A stretch of DNA of 64,000 nt from Streptomyces sp. I05A-00742 (GTDB lineage: Bacteria; Actinomycetota; Actinomycetes; Streptomycetales; Streptomycetaceae), in the NCBI RefSeq assembly GCF_013055795.1, contig NZ_JABETO010000002.1:129738-193737 (forward strand). The letters are read 5' to 3'. The notes below the pieces were generated by a model. It made no database searches. It saw nothing but the letters and a program-made list of their open reading frames with translations, and had not been told where the DNA came from. How positions within the stretch are numbered: position 1 is the first letter of the stretch; each line of letters starts with the position of its first letter. The translations under genes and the position numbers were made by a program. Positions 1-7,988 of the stretch are shown here, piece after piece.

Positions 1-891
1 CTGGTGGGAGACGGCCTGGAGGTCCTTCAACGGGCCGCCGAAGGCGTGCCGTTCGCCGGCGTGGACGAGGGTGGCGCGCAGGGCGGCGCGGGCCATGCCG
101 ACGGCGAGGGCTCCGACGCTCGGCCGGAAGAGGTCGAGGGTGCGCAGGGCGACGCGGAAGCCCCCGTCCACCTCGCCGAGGACGTCGTCGGGGCCCACGG
201 GGACGCCGTCGAAGGTGAGGGTGCCGATGGGGTGCGCGGCGACCATGCGCAGCGGGCGGCCGCCGAGGCCGGGCCGGTCGGCGGGGACCAGGAAGGCCGT
301 GATGCCGTGGGCGCCGGCGTCCGGCCGGGTCCGGGCGAAGACGGTGTAGAAGTCGGCCTCCGGCGCGTTGGAGATCCATTTCTTCTCGCCGTGCAGGGTC
401 CAGTCCGAGGGGCCGGCAGGTACGGCGCGCAGCCGCAGGGCGGCGGCGTCGGAGCCGGCGTCCGGCTCGCTCAGCGCGAAGGCGGCGACGGCCCGGCCGG
501 CGACGACGTCGGGAAGCCAGCGGGCGCGCTGTGCGGCGGTGCCCTCCCGGGCGATCGGGTACGCGCCGAGGCCCTGGAGGGCGAGGGCGGTCTCCGCCTC
601 GGTGGACTCCTGGGCGATCGACTCGCGCAGGAGGCAGAGGTCGACGGCGCGGACGCCGCCGGCGGAGGGGAAGAGCCGTGCCAGCAGCCCGAGTTCGCCG
701 AGGGCGGCCACCAGCGGGCGGTTGACGCCGCCGGGCTTGGCGCCGGCGGCGCTTTCGACGAGGGGGCGTAACCGCCGGGCGGTCAGGGTGCGCACCATGG
801 CGCACCACTCCCGCTGTTCGCGGTTGAGCGCGAACGAGTGCTGGACCAGGGGGTGTTCTCCGGCGGAGCCCGGAGCGGAAGCCTTCGGCAC
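1..891 (-). CDS. Acyl-CoA dehydrogenase, C-terminus outside the window
   Basis: This is a FAD-dependent acyl-CoA dehydrogenase, which oxidises an acyl-CoA to the 2-enoyl-CoA. The reverse strand reads open from the window edge to a GTG at 891 preceded by AAAGGA six bases upstream. An in-frame ATG lies farther upstream, near 925, but has a poorer ribosome site. The family motif ALSEPDAGSD is at about residues 139-148, followed by a KKWISNAPEADFYTVFART-like substrate/FAD segment. The C-terminal helical domain begins before the edge and the catalytic base is not visible. It is divergent from the CoA ligase and probably oxidises a ring-derived acyl-CoA after the monooxygenase step, which is inferred from context. 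The family call is firm and the substrate is not. Confidence 0.85.
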   Translation of the reverse strand, partial: MPKASAPGSAGEHPLVQHSFALNREQREWCAMVRTLTARRLRPLVESAAGAKPGGVNRPLVAALGELGLLARLFPSAGGVRAVDLCLLRESIAQESTEAETALALQGLGAYPIAREGTAAQRARWLPDVVAGRAVAAFALSEPDAGSDAAALRLRAVPAGPSDWTLHGEKKWISNAPEADFYTVFARTRPDAGAHGITAFLVPADRPGLGGRPLRMVAAHPIGTLTFDGVPVGPDDVLGEVDGGFRVALRTLDLFRPSVGALAVGMARAALRATLVHAGERHAFGGPLKDLQAVSHQ

Positions 892-902
892 CGTCCGTCC
901 TT

Positions 903-951
903 TCTGTCGCGCTCTGTTGGCTGTCATCTCTGTCGCGCTCTGTTGACTGTC
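903..951. repeat. Pair of 23-bp direct repeats in the divergent promoter
   Basis: Bases 903-925 and 929-951 match at 22 of 23 positions, with a 26-bp period. They lie between the acyl-CoA dehydrogenase and the CoA ligase. The second copy runs into the 13-bp dyad motif at 944-956, and the first copy carries a degenerate version. They may be tandem binding sites for one regulator or a local duplication. Confidence 0.6.
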
Positions 952-956
952 GTCAC
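944..956. promoter_or_regulatory. Candidate operator, dyad TGAC-N4-GTCA
   Basis: TGACTGTCGTCAC contains the half-sites TGAC and GTCA around four bases. The identical 13 bases recur at 6840-6852, upstream of the enoyl-CoA hydratase. This copy lies 53 bp upstream of the dehydrogenase start and 90 bp upstream of the ligase start. The PaaX-like protein at 2679 is the obvious candidate ligand, which is inferred. Confidence 0.5.
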
Positions 957-1045
957 GGTCTCGTTACGCTGGCAGCGCATCCGTACGGCTGGCAAGACCC
1001 CCACGCACCTCCACCCGTCCTCGGCACGAGGGGGCGCAACCCGTC

Positions 1046-2686
1046 ATGGAGCTCATGCCGTCGGCGCACGTCGACACCTTCCCCCGCGACAGCCTGCCGC
1101 CCGCCGCCCAGTGGCCGGACCTCCGCTTCGGCCCCGGCGTCCCGCCCTACCCGGACCGGCTCAACTGCGGTGCCGAACTGCTGGACGCGACCGTCGCGCG
1201 GTGGGGCCCGGACCGCCCGGCGATGCGGGACAAGTCCGGGAGCGTCTGGTCGTACGGGGAGCTGCGGGAGCGCGTGGACCGGATCGCGCACACGCTCACC
1301 GAGGACCTGGGCGTGGTCCCGGGCAACCGGGTGCTGCTGCGCGGCCCCACGACGCCGCTGCTCGCGGCCTGCTGGCTGGCGGTGGCGAAGGCGGGGGCGG
1401 TCGCCGTGACGGTGCCGGCGGCCCAGCGGGCGCGCGAGCTCGCCACCATCTGCCGCATCGCGCGGGTGCGGCACGCCCTCTGCGACGCCCGGTCGGCCGG
1501 GGAGCTCGTCAAGGCGGCCGTGCCCTCCCTGCGGATGACGCCGTTCGGCGGCGGTTCACCGGGCGATCTGCTGCGGCTGTCGGCAAAGAAACCCCCATCG
1601 TATGACGCGGTGGCGACCTCCGCGGACGACGTGGCGCTCATCGCGTTCACCTCGGGCACGACGGGACCGCCCAAGGGCTGTCTGCACTTCCACCGGGACG
1701 TGCTCGCCGTCGCCGACACCTTCTCGGCTCAGGTGCTGCGGCCGCGCCCGGACGACGTCTTCGGCGGCAGCCCGCCGCTCGGCTTCACCTTCGGGCTCGG
1801 CGGGCTCGTGGTGTTCCCGCTCCGCGCGGGCGCCTCGACGGTGCTCGCCGAGTGGTCGGGGCCCGGGCAGCTGCTGGCCGACGTCCAACGGCAGCGCGTC
1901 TCGGTGCTGTTCACCGCGCCGACGGCGTACCGGGCGATGCTCGAACGGATCGGCCCGTACGACACGTCGTCGCTGCGCAGATGCGTCTCCGCCGGTGAGC
2001 ACCTGCCCGCGGCGCTGTGGCACTCCTGGCGCGCGGCGACCGGCCTTTCGCTGATCAACGGGATCGGCGCGACGGAGATGCTGCACATCTTCCTCGCCGC
2101 CGCCGACGACACGGCCCGCCCCGGTACGACGGGGCGCCCGGTGCCGGGCTTCGAGGCGCGGATCGTCGCCGCCGCGGACGACATGTCCCGTCCGGTGCCC
2201 GACGGCTCGCCCGGACTGCTGGCCGTGCGCGGGCCCGTGGGCTGCCGCTACCTCGCGGACGAGCGGCAGACGACGTACGTCCGGGACGGCTGGAACCTCA
2301 CCGGCGACCGCTACGTCCGGGACGCGGAAGGGTACTTCACCTTCCTCGGCCGCGCCGACGACATGATCGTCTCGGGTGGGCACAACATCGCGGGCCCGGA
2401 GGTCGAGGAGGCCCTGCTCCGCCACCCCGACGTGCTGGAGGCGGCCGTCACTGGGCGGCCGGACGAGCGGCGGGGCGAACTCGTCGTCGCCCACGTGGTG
2501 GTGCGGAACGGCGTGCCGCGGTCCGAGCGGACCGCCGACGACCTGCGGGAATTCACCAAAAAGGAGATCGCCTCCTACAAGTGCCCTCGCGAGATCGTGT
2601 TCCTCGACGCACTGCCGCGCACGCCCACGGGCAAACTCCAGCGGTTCCGGCTGCGTTCGGGCGCTTTACAGTTTCCCCGTGACTGA
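1046..2686 (+). CDS. Benzoate-CoA ligase family protein (2-aminobenzoate/salicylate-CoA ligase candidate)
   Basis: This 546-aa ATP-dependent acyl-CoA synthetase adenylates an aromatic acid and transfers it to CoA. The AMP-binding P-loop FTSGTTGPPKG is at residues 201-211. The A8 hinge region TGDRYVRDAEGYF is followed by GRADDMIVSGGHNI, and the catalytic lysine lies in PTGKLQRF at about residue 530. The length is usual for the benzoate-CoA ligase group. The ATG at 1046 was chosen; a second ATG lies at 1055. The 3' end overlaps the PaaX-type regulator by 8 bp, so the two are probably co-translated. The neighbouring fused monooxygenase/OYE gene makes anthranilate or salicylate the likely substrate. 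Specificity cannot be read from sequence alone. Confidence 0.88.
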   Translation: MELMPSAHVDTFPRDSLPPAAQWPDLRFGPGVPPYPDRLNCGAELLDATVARWGPDRPAMRDKSGSVWSYGELRERVDRIAHTLTEDLGVVPGNRVLLRGPTTPLLAACWLAVAKAGAVAVTVPAAQRARELATICRIARVRHALCDARSAGELVKAAVPSLRMTPFGGGSPGDLLRLSAKKPPSYDAVATSADDVALIAFTSGTTGPPKGCLHFHRDVLAVADTFSAQVLRPRPDDVFGGSPPLGFTFGLGGLVVFPLRAGASTVLAEWSGPGQLLADVQRQRVSVLFTAPTAYRAMLERIGPYDTSSLRRCVSAGEHLPAALWHSWRAATGLSLINGIGATEMLHIFLAAADDTARPGTTGRPVPGFEARIVAAADDMSRPVPDGSPGLLAVRGPVGCRYLADERQTTYVRDGWNLTGDRYVRDAEGYFTFLGRADDMIVSGGHNIAGPEVEEALLRHPDVLEAAVTGRPDERRGELVVAHVVVRNGVPRSERTADDLREFTKKEIASYKCPREIVFLDALPRTPTGKLQRFRLRSGALQFPRD

Positions 2687-3533
2687 CCACCAGCCGTCCC
2701 CCACCCCCCGCTCGCTGATCGTCTCCTTCTACGGTGCGTACGGCCGCGGGGCCGCCGGGCGACCGGCCGGCCCGCTGCCGGTCGCGGCGCTGATCCGGCT
2801 GCTCGGCGCGGTGGGCGTGGACGCGCCCTCGGTGCGGTCGGCCGTCTCCCGGCTCAAGCGGCGCGGCCTGCTGACCGCCGGCCGGACGCCGGACGGCGCG
2901 GCGGGCTACGGACTGTCCGACGCCGCCCGGCAGCTGCTCGACGACGGCGACCGGCGGATCCTCGGGCGGCCCGCCGCGCGCCCGGGGCAGAGCTGGCTGC
3001 TGGCGGTCTTCTCCGTCCCCGAACAGGAGCGCCACAAGCGCCACCTGCTGCGCTCACGGCTGTCCCGGCTGGGCTTCGGGACGGCGGCGCCCGGGGTGTG
3101 GATCGCCCCCGCCCATGTGCACGAGGAGACCCGGCACACCCTGGACCGGTTGGGCCTCGCCTCCTACGTGGACCTCTTCCGCGGCCGCCACCTGGGCTTC
3201 GAGCCAACCCCTGAGGCGGTGGCCCGCTGGTGGGACCTGGACGCCCTCGCCCACCGGCACCGCGCCTTCCTGGAGGCGCACGAGCCCGTGCTGCGCCGCT
3301 GGGCCCGGCGTCGGCCGCTGCCGCCCGAGGACGCCTACCGCGACTACCTCCTGGCCCTGGACGCCTGGCGGCGCCTGCCCTACGCGGACCCGGGCCTGCC
3401 CGCCGCCCTGCTGCCGGCGGACTGGCCCGGGGCGCGGTCGGCGCGGGTCTTCACGGCGCTGCACCGGAGGCTGCGGGACGCGGGCGAGACGTTTGTGGCA
3501 GGGGTGCTGGACGGGGGGCCGGCGGGGGTCTGA
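2679..3533 (+). CDS. PaaX-family transcriptional regulator
   Basis: This is a 284-aa protein of the PaaX family, repressors that sense aromatic acyl-CoA esters such as phenylacetyl-CoA. The N-terminus holds a winged-helix segment with SVRSAVSRLKRRGLL at about residues 50-64. The central and C-terminal parts show the family pattern GVWIAP followed by a Trp/Arg-rich helical region. The GTG at 2679 overlaps the end of the ligase gene, so the two form an operon. It probably controls the surrounding aromatic-CoA genes through the dyad at 944 and 6840. That link is inferred, and the motif differs from the E. coli PaaX site as I know it. Confidence 0.82.
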   Translation: MTDHQPSPTPRSLIVSFYGAYGRGAAGRPAGPLPVAALIRLLGAVGVDAPSVRSAVSRLKRRGLLTAGRTPDGAAGYGLSDAARQLLDDGDRRILGRPAARPGQSWLLAVFSVPEQERHKRHLLRSRLSRLGFGTAAPGVWIAPAHVHEETRHTLDRLGLASYVDLFRGRHLGFEPTPEAVARWWDLDALAHRHRAFLEAHEPVLRRWARRRPLPPEDAYRDYLLALDAWRRLPYADPGLPAALLPADWPGARSARVFTALHRRLRDAGETFVAGVLDGGPAGV

Positions 3534-3580
3534 GGCGGCGCGGCGATGCGGGCCCGGCGGCAGTCCGGGCTCGTGTATCA

Positions 3581-3593
3581 GGGGCTTCGCCCC
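3581..3593. terminator. Hairpin between convergent genes
   Basis: A GGGGC-TTC-GCCCC stem-loop lies between the convergent regulator and monooxygenase genes, without a clear T-run. It sits in 174 bp of non-coding DNA rich in GC palindromes. Confidence 0.4.
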
Positions 3594-3707
3594 GGGGCCC
3601 CCGGGACCGCGCCCCGCGCGAGGACGCGCGCCGCAGGCGCGCTCAGGGGGTGCGGCGGCCTGCCCCCGCAGAAACGGTGAAAGGGAGGGACCGGGGCAGG
3701 ACACCCC

Positions 3708-5948
3708 CTAGACCCGCCGCCCCACCGGCGGCCTGCGGCTCCCCGCCCGGTACTGCACCGGCCAGGACACCCCGGGCCCGGCGTACCCCTGCTCCGCCGC
3801 GGCGTGCAGGGTCCAGTGCGGGTCGTAGAGGTGTGGCCGGCCGAGCGCGCACAGATCCGCCCGTCCGGCCAGGATCAGGGAGTTGACGTCGTCCCACGAC
3901 GAGATGGCGCCGACCGTGATCACGGGGACGCCGGCCTCGTTCCGTATCCGGTCCGCGAACGGCGTCTGGTACGAGCGGCCGAACGCGGGCCGTTCCTCGG
4001 GCACGACCTGGCCCGTCGAGACGTCGACGGCGTCCGCGCCGTGCCGGGCGAAGGCCCGGGCGACGGTGACCGCGTCGTCGGCGGTCGTGCCGCCCTCCGC
4101 CCAGTCCGTGGCCGAGATCCGGACGGTCATGGGGCGCTCGGCGGGCCACACGGCGCGGACCGCGTCGAAGACCTCCAGGGGGTAGGCGAGGCGCCGGCCG
4201 AGGTCACCGCCGTAGGCGTCGTCGCGGTGGTTGGTGAGGGGGGAGAGGAAGGAGGAGAGCAGGTAGCCGTGGGCGCAGTGCAGTTCGAGCAGGTCGAAGC
4301 CCGCGCGGGCGGCGGATTCGGCGGAGGCCGTGAACTGGTCCTCGATCGCGCGGAGTTCTCCCGTATCAAGCGCGCGGGGCACCTGGCTGACGCCCGCCCG
4401 GTAGGGCAGTGGCGACGGCCCGGCGACCGGCCAGTTGCCGTCCGGCAGCGGGTCGTCGATGCCCTCCCACATCAACCGGGTCGACCCCTTGCGCCCGGAA
4501 TGCCCGAGCTGCACGCCGACGGCGGTCCCGGGGGCCGCCTCGTGCACGAAGTCGGTGATCCGGCGCCAGGCGGCCTCGTGGGCGGGCGCGTAGAGCCCGG
4601 TGCAGCCGGGGGTGATCCGTCCCTGAGGGCTGACGCAGACCATCTCCGTCATCACCAGCCCCGCGCCTCCCAAAGCCCGCGCCCCGAGGTGGACGAGGTG
4701 GAAGTCACCGGGGGTGCCGTCGGTGGCGGAGTACATGTCCATCGGGGAGACGACGACGCGGTTGCGCAGGGTCAGTCCGCGCAGCCGGAAAGGGGTGAAC
4801 ATGGGGGGTGTGCCGGGCGGAACGCCGGCCTCCTCCTCGACGGCGGCGACGAAGTCCGGGTCGCGCAGCCGGAGGTTGTCGTGGGTGACGCGGCGGCTGC
4901 GGGTGAGGAGGTCGAAGGCGAACCGGCGGGGCGGCCGGTTCCGGTGCCACGCCAGGTCCTCGAACCACTCCAGGCTGGCGCGGGCGGCGCGCTGGGTGGA
5001 CTCGACGAGGGGTCGCCGCTCGGCCTCGTACGCGGCCAGGGCCGAGGGGACGTCCGGGTGGGCGGCGAGCTGCCCGGTCAGGGCGAGGGCGTCCTCGACG
5101 GCGAGCTTGGTGCCGGAGCCGATGGAGAAGTGGGCGGTGTGGGCGGCGTCGCCGAGGAGGACCGTGCGGCCGTACGACCAGCGGGCGTTGACGACGGTGC
5201 GGAAGGCCGTCCAGGCGGAGCGGTTGGCGCGCAGAGGCCGTCCGTCCAGCGCCCCGGCGAACAGGGCGCCGCAGGCGTCCAGGGTCTCCCGCTCGGTACG
5301 GCGGTCGAAGCCTGCCCGGCGCCACACCTCCTCGCGCATTTCGACGATCACGGTGCCGGAGTCGGGGGAGTAGGGGTAGCCGTGCAGCTGCATCACACCG
5401 TGCTCGGTCTCGGCGATCTCGAAGCGGAAGGCGTCGAACGCGACGTCCGCGGAGAGCCAGATGTAGCGGCAGCGGTGCGAGGTGAGGACGGGCCGGAAGT
5501 GGCCGGCGTGCGCGGTGCGGGTGGCGCTGTGGACGCCGTCGGCGGCGATGACGAGGTCGTGGGTGCGGGCGAGTTCGGCGGCGGGCGGCGCCTCGGCGCG
5601 GAACCGGAGGGCGACGCCGAGGCCGCGGCAGCGCTCGTGCAGGATCTCCAGCAGGCGGTGGCGGCCGAGCGCGGCGAAGCCGTGGCCGCCGGAGCGCAGG
5701 GTCCGTCCCCGGTGCACCACGTCGATGGCGTCCCAGCGCACGAACGCGCGGCGGAGCGCGGCGTACACCTCGGGGTCGGCGCTCTCGATGCCGCCGAGCG
5801 TCTCGTCGGAGAGGACCACGCCGAAACCGAAGGTGTCGTCGGGGGCGTTGCGCTCCCAGAGGGTGACCTCGTGCCCGGGGTCCTGACGTTTCAGCAGGGC
5901 GGCGGCGTAGAGCCCGCCCGGGCCGCCGCCGATGACCGCGACCCGCAC
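3708..5948 (-). CDS. Bifunctional aryl-CoA monooxygenase/reductase (2-aminobenzoyl-CoA or salicylyl-CoA 5-hydroxylase type)
   Basis: This 746-aa protein is a natural fusion. Residues 1 to about 370 are a group A FAD monooxygenase, with VIGGGPGGLYAA at the start and GDAAHTAHF at about residue 275. Residues from about 385 to 740 are an old-yellow-enzyme-like FMN reductase, with FTPFRLRGLTLRNRVVVSPM and HSGRKGS. This order is that of 2-aminobenzoyl-CoA monooxygenase/reductase of Azoarcus evansii and of proteins annotated as salicylyl-CoA 5-hydroxylase/oxidoreductase. It would hydroxylate and partly reduce the CoA-bound ring. The GTG start lies one base after the stop of the enoyl-CoA hydratase, so the two are co-transcribed. 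The reductase half favours the 2-aminobenzoyl-CoA reaction over simple salicylyl-CoA hydroxylation. Confidence 0.85.
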   Translation of the reverse strand: MRVAVIGGGPGGLYAAALLKRQDPGHEVTLWERNAPDDTFGFGVVLSDETLGGIESADPEVYAALRRAFVRWDAIDVVHRGRTLRSGGHGFAALGRHRLLEILHERCRGLGVALRFRAEAPPAAELARTHDLVIAADGVHSATRTAHAGHFRPVLTSHRCRYIWLSADVAFDAFRFEIAETEHGVMQLHGYPYSPDSGTVIVEMREEVWRRAGFDRRTERETLDACGALFAGALDGRPLRANRSAWTAFRTVVNARWSYGRTVLLGDAAHTAHFSIGSGTKLAVEDALALTGQLAAHPDVPSALAAYEAERRPLVESTQRAARASLEWFEDLAWHRNRPPRRFAFDLLTRSRRVTHDNLRLRDPDFVAAVEEEAGVPPGTPPMFTPFRLRGLTLRNRVVVSPMDMYSATDGTPGDFHLVHLGARALGGAGLVMTEMVCVSPQGRITPGCTGLYAPAHEAAWRRITDFVHEAAPGTAVGVQLGHSGRKGSTRLMWEGIDDPLPDGNWPVAGPSPLPYRAGVSQVPRALDTGELRAIEDQFTASAESAARAGFDLLELHCAHGYLLSSFLSPLTNHRDDAYGGDLGRRLAYPLEVFDAVRAVWPAERPMTVRISATDWAEGGTTADDAVTVARAFARHGADAVDVSTGQVVPEERPAFGRSYQTPFADRIRNEAGVPVITVGAISSWDDVNSLILAGRADLCALGRPHLYDPHWTLHAAAEQGYAGPGVSWPVQYRAGSRRPPVGRRV

Positions 5949-5949
5949 G

Positions 5950-6777
5950 TCAGACGCCCCGCCACTCGGGAGGCCGCTTGGCGGTGAACGCGGCGTGGAA
6001 CTCGGCGTAGTCGGCGCTGTTCATCAGGAGGGCCTGGGTGGCCGCGTCGAGTTCGACGGCGGCGGAGAAGGGCATGTCGAGTTCGGCCGCGAGCAGGGCC
6101 TTGGTCTGGGCGTGGGCGAGGGCGGGCCCGTCGGCCAGCCGGCGGGCCAGGGCGCGCGCCGCGTCGGCCGCCTCCCCGTCCGGTACCAACTGGCTGATCA
6201 GTCCGATGCGTTCGGCCTCGGCGGCGCGGACGGTGTCGCCGAGCATCAGCAGCCGGGTGGCGTGGCCGAGGCCGACGACGCGGGGCAGGAGGTAGGCGGC
6301 GCCCATGTCGCCGCCGGAGAGCCCGACCTTGGTGAAGAGGAACGCGAAGCGGGCCGTGGGGTCGGCCACCCGGAAGTCGGCGGCAAGGGCGAGCACCGCG
6401 CCCGCGCCCGCGGCGACGCCGTGCAGGGCGGCGACGACGGGGAACGGGCACTCGCGCAGGGCCCGGACGACCTGGCCGGTCATGCGGTTGAAGTCGAGCA
6501 GCCGCCGGGTGTCCATGGCGAGGGTGGCGCCGATGATGGCGTCGACGTCCCCTCCGGAGCAGAAGCCGCGCCCCTCCCCGCCGAGGACGAGGGCCCGTAC
6601 CGAGCCGTCCCGGGCGAGTTCGGGGAGCAGGTCGCGCAGGTCGGCGTAGGCGCCGAAGGTGAGCGCGTTGAGCTTGTCGGGGCGGGCGAGGGTAATGGCG
6701 GCGACGCCGGAGTCGACGGTCAGGCGCAGGTGCCGCCATTCCTCGGTCGTGGACGCGGATCCGGTGAACGGACTCAT
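5950..6777 (-). CDS. Enoyl-CoA hydratase/isomerase family protein
   Basis: This is a 275-aa crotonase-fold enzyme. The oxyanion-hole segments are GRGFCSGGDV (about residues 68-77) and HGVAAGAGAVLALAADFRVAD (about 115-135). The second catalytic region reads KVGLSGGDMGAAYLLPR, with Asp where many hydratases have Glu, as in PaaG-like isomerases. It precedes the fused monooxygenase by one base and is the first gene of the leftward unit, whose control region carries the second dyad. It likely hydrates or isomerises an unsaturated ring-derived CoA ester. The substrate is inferred from context. Confidence 0.85.
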   Translation of the reverse strand: MSPFTGSASTTEEWRHLRLTVDSGVAAITLARPDKLNALTFGAYADLRDLLPELARDGSVRALVLGGEGRGFCSGGDVDAIIGATLAMDTRRLLDFNRMTGQVVRALRECPFPVVAALHGVAAGAGAVLALAADFRVADPTARFAFLFTKVGLSGGDMGAAYLLPRVVGLGHATRLLMLGDTVRAAEAERIGLISQLVPDGEAADAARALARRLADGPALAHAQTKALLAAELDMPFSAAVELDAATQALLMNSADYAEFHAAFTAKRPPEWRGV

Positions 6778-6839
6778 CGAGCACGGCCTCCTTCAGCCGG
6801 GTGGGCTGGTGCCTGCCCGGCGAAGCTATCACCGATGTG

Positions 6840-6852
6840 TGACTGTCGTCAC
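6840..6852. promoter_or_regulatory. Second copy of the candidate operator
   Basis: The 13 bases are identical to 944-956. Here the dyad extends to GTGAC-TGTC-GTCAC (6839-6852), 62 bp upstream of the hydratase start. It partly overlaps the 3' end of the ornithine carbamoyltransferase gene. The position fits control of the hydratase-monooxygenase unit. Confidence 0.5.
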
Positions 6853-7913
6853 GAGTGCGCGATAGGGAGGGCGGGGTCCCCGGGGTGGGCGTTCCCGGGA
6901 ACGGCGTTGTCCGGACGAGCGAGGGAGGACACGAGGATCGCCTTGATGGTGTGCATCCGGTTCTCCGCCTGGTCCCAGACGACGGAGTGCACGGACTCGA
7001 AGACCTCGTCGGTCACTTCGAGCGAGGTGAGGCCGTGCCGTTCGTGGATCTCGCGGGCGACCGAGGTGCCGAGGTCGTGGAAGGCGGGCAGGCAGTGCAG
7101 GAACTTCACGGCGGCGTTGCCGGTGGCCCGGAGGACGTCCATGGTGACGGCGTAGGAGGCGAGCAGGGCGATCCGCGCGTCCCACACCTCACGGGGCTCG
7201 CCCATGGAGACCCAGACGTCGGTGGCGACGAAGTCCGCGCCCGCCACCCCCTCGGCGACGTCCTGGGTGAGCGTGATCCGGGCGCCGCTCCGGCGGGCCA
7301 GCTGCCGCGCCTGTTCGACGATCTCGGGGGCGGGCCAGAGCTCCTCGGGGGCCACGATGCGGACATCCATGCCGAGCAGGGCGCCGGTGACGAGGTAGGA
7401 GTTGCCCATGTTGTAGCGGGCGTCGCCGAGGTAGGCGAGGGCCGCGTGCTCCAGGGGCTTGGCGGTGTGCTCGGACATGGTGAGGACGTCGGCGAGCATC
7501 TGGGTGGGGTGCCACATGTCGGTCAGCCCGTTGAAGACCGGGACCCCGGCGTACGCGGCCAGCTCCTCCAGTACCTCCTGGGCGTGCCCCCGGTACTCGA
7601 TGGCGTCGTACATCCGGCCGAGGACGCGGGCGGTGTCCTTGACCGACTCCTTGTGGCCGAGCTGGGAGCCGGCGGGGTCGAGGTACGTCGTCCGGGCGCC
7701 CTGGTCGGCGGCGGCGACCTCGAAGGCGCAGCGGGTGCGGGTCGAGGTCTTCTCGAAGACCAGCGCGATGTTCCGGCCGGTCAGGCGGGGCACCTCGGTG
7801 CCGGCGCGCTTGGCGGCCTTCAACTCGGCGGCCAGCTCGACGAGGCCGTGGAACTCCCCGGCGCTGAGATCCGTCTCCTTGAGCAGGCCGCGGCCCGCGA
7901 GGACTGTCGCCAT
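6849..7913 (-). CDS. argF: Ornithine carbamoyltransferase (probably catabolic)
   Basis: This cytoplasmic enzyme interconverts ornithine plus carbamoyl phosphate with citrulline plus phosphate. The carbamoyl-phosphate motif STRTR, the HPTQMLAD motif and the ornithine loop HCLPAFHD are all present. The product is 354 aa with a Pro/Ala-rich C-terminal tail of about 20 residues beyond the usual end. The start is the ATG at 7913 ([13 protein letters not shown]) behind GGGAG, since the longer reading lacks family similarity upstream. It lies 75 bp after arginine deiminase, which suggests the catabolic direction (arcB role), although no carbamate kinase is present here. The spacer is unusually AT-rich and could hold an ArgR site; I could not fit the consensus with confidence. 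Confidence 0.93.
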   Translation of the reverse strand: MATVLAGRGLLKETDLSAGEFHGLVELAAELKAAKRAGTEVPRLTGRNIALVFEKTSTRTRCAFEVAAADQGARTTYLDPAGSQLGHKESVKDTARVLGRMYDAIEYRGHAQEVLEELAAYAGVPVFNGLTDMWHPTQMLADVLTMSEHTAKPLEHAALAYLGDARYNMGNSYLVTGALLGMDVRIVAPEELWPAPEIVEQARQLARRSGARITLTQDVAEGVAGADFVATDVWVSMGEPREVWDARIALLASYAVTMDVLRATGNAAVKFLHCLPAFHDLGTSVAREIHERHGLTSLEVTDEVFESVHSVVWDQAENRMHTIKAILVSSLARPDNAVPGNAHPGDPALPIAHS

Positions 7914-7988
7914 GAGGACTCCCTGGAATGCCGTGCGCCGAATGCCCTTGCACTGGAATTCTATGCGCTTGATCGCAACATTATGCAC

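Noticed and set aside
3804..5987. 727-aa plus-strand open frame opposite the monooxygenase
   Set aside because: It is a high-G+C antisense shadow. The reverse frame has full FAD and OYE motifs.
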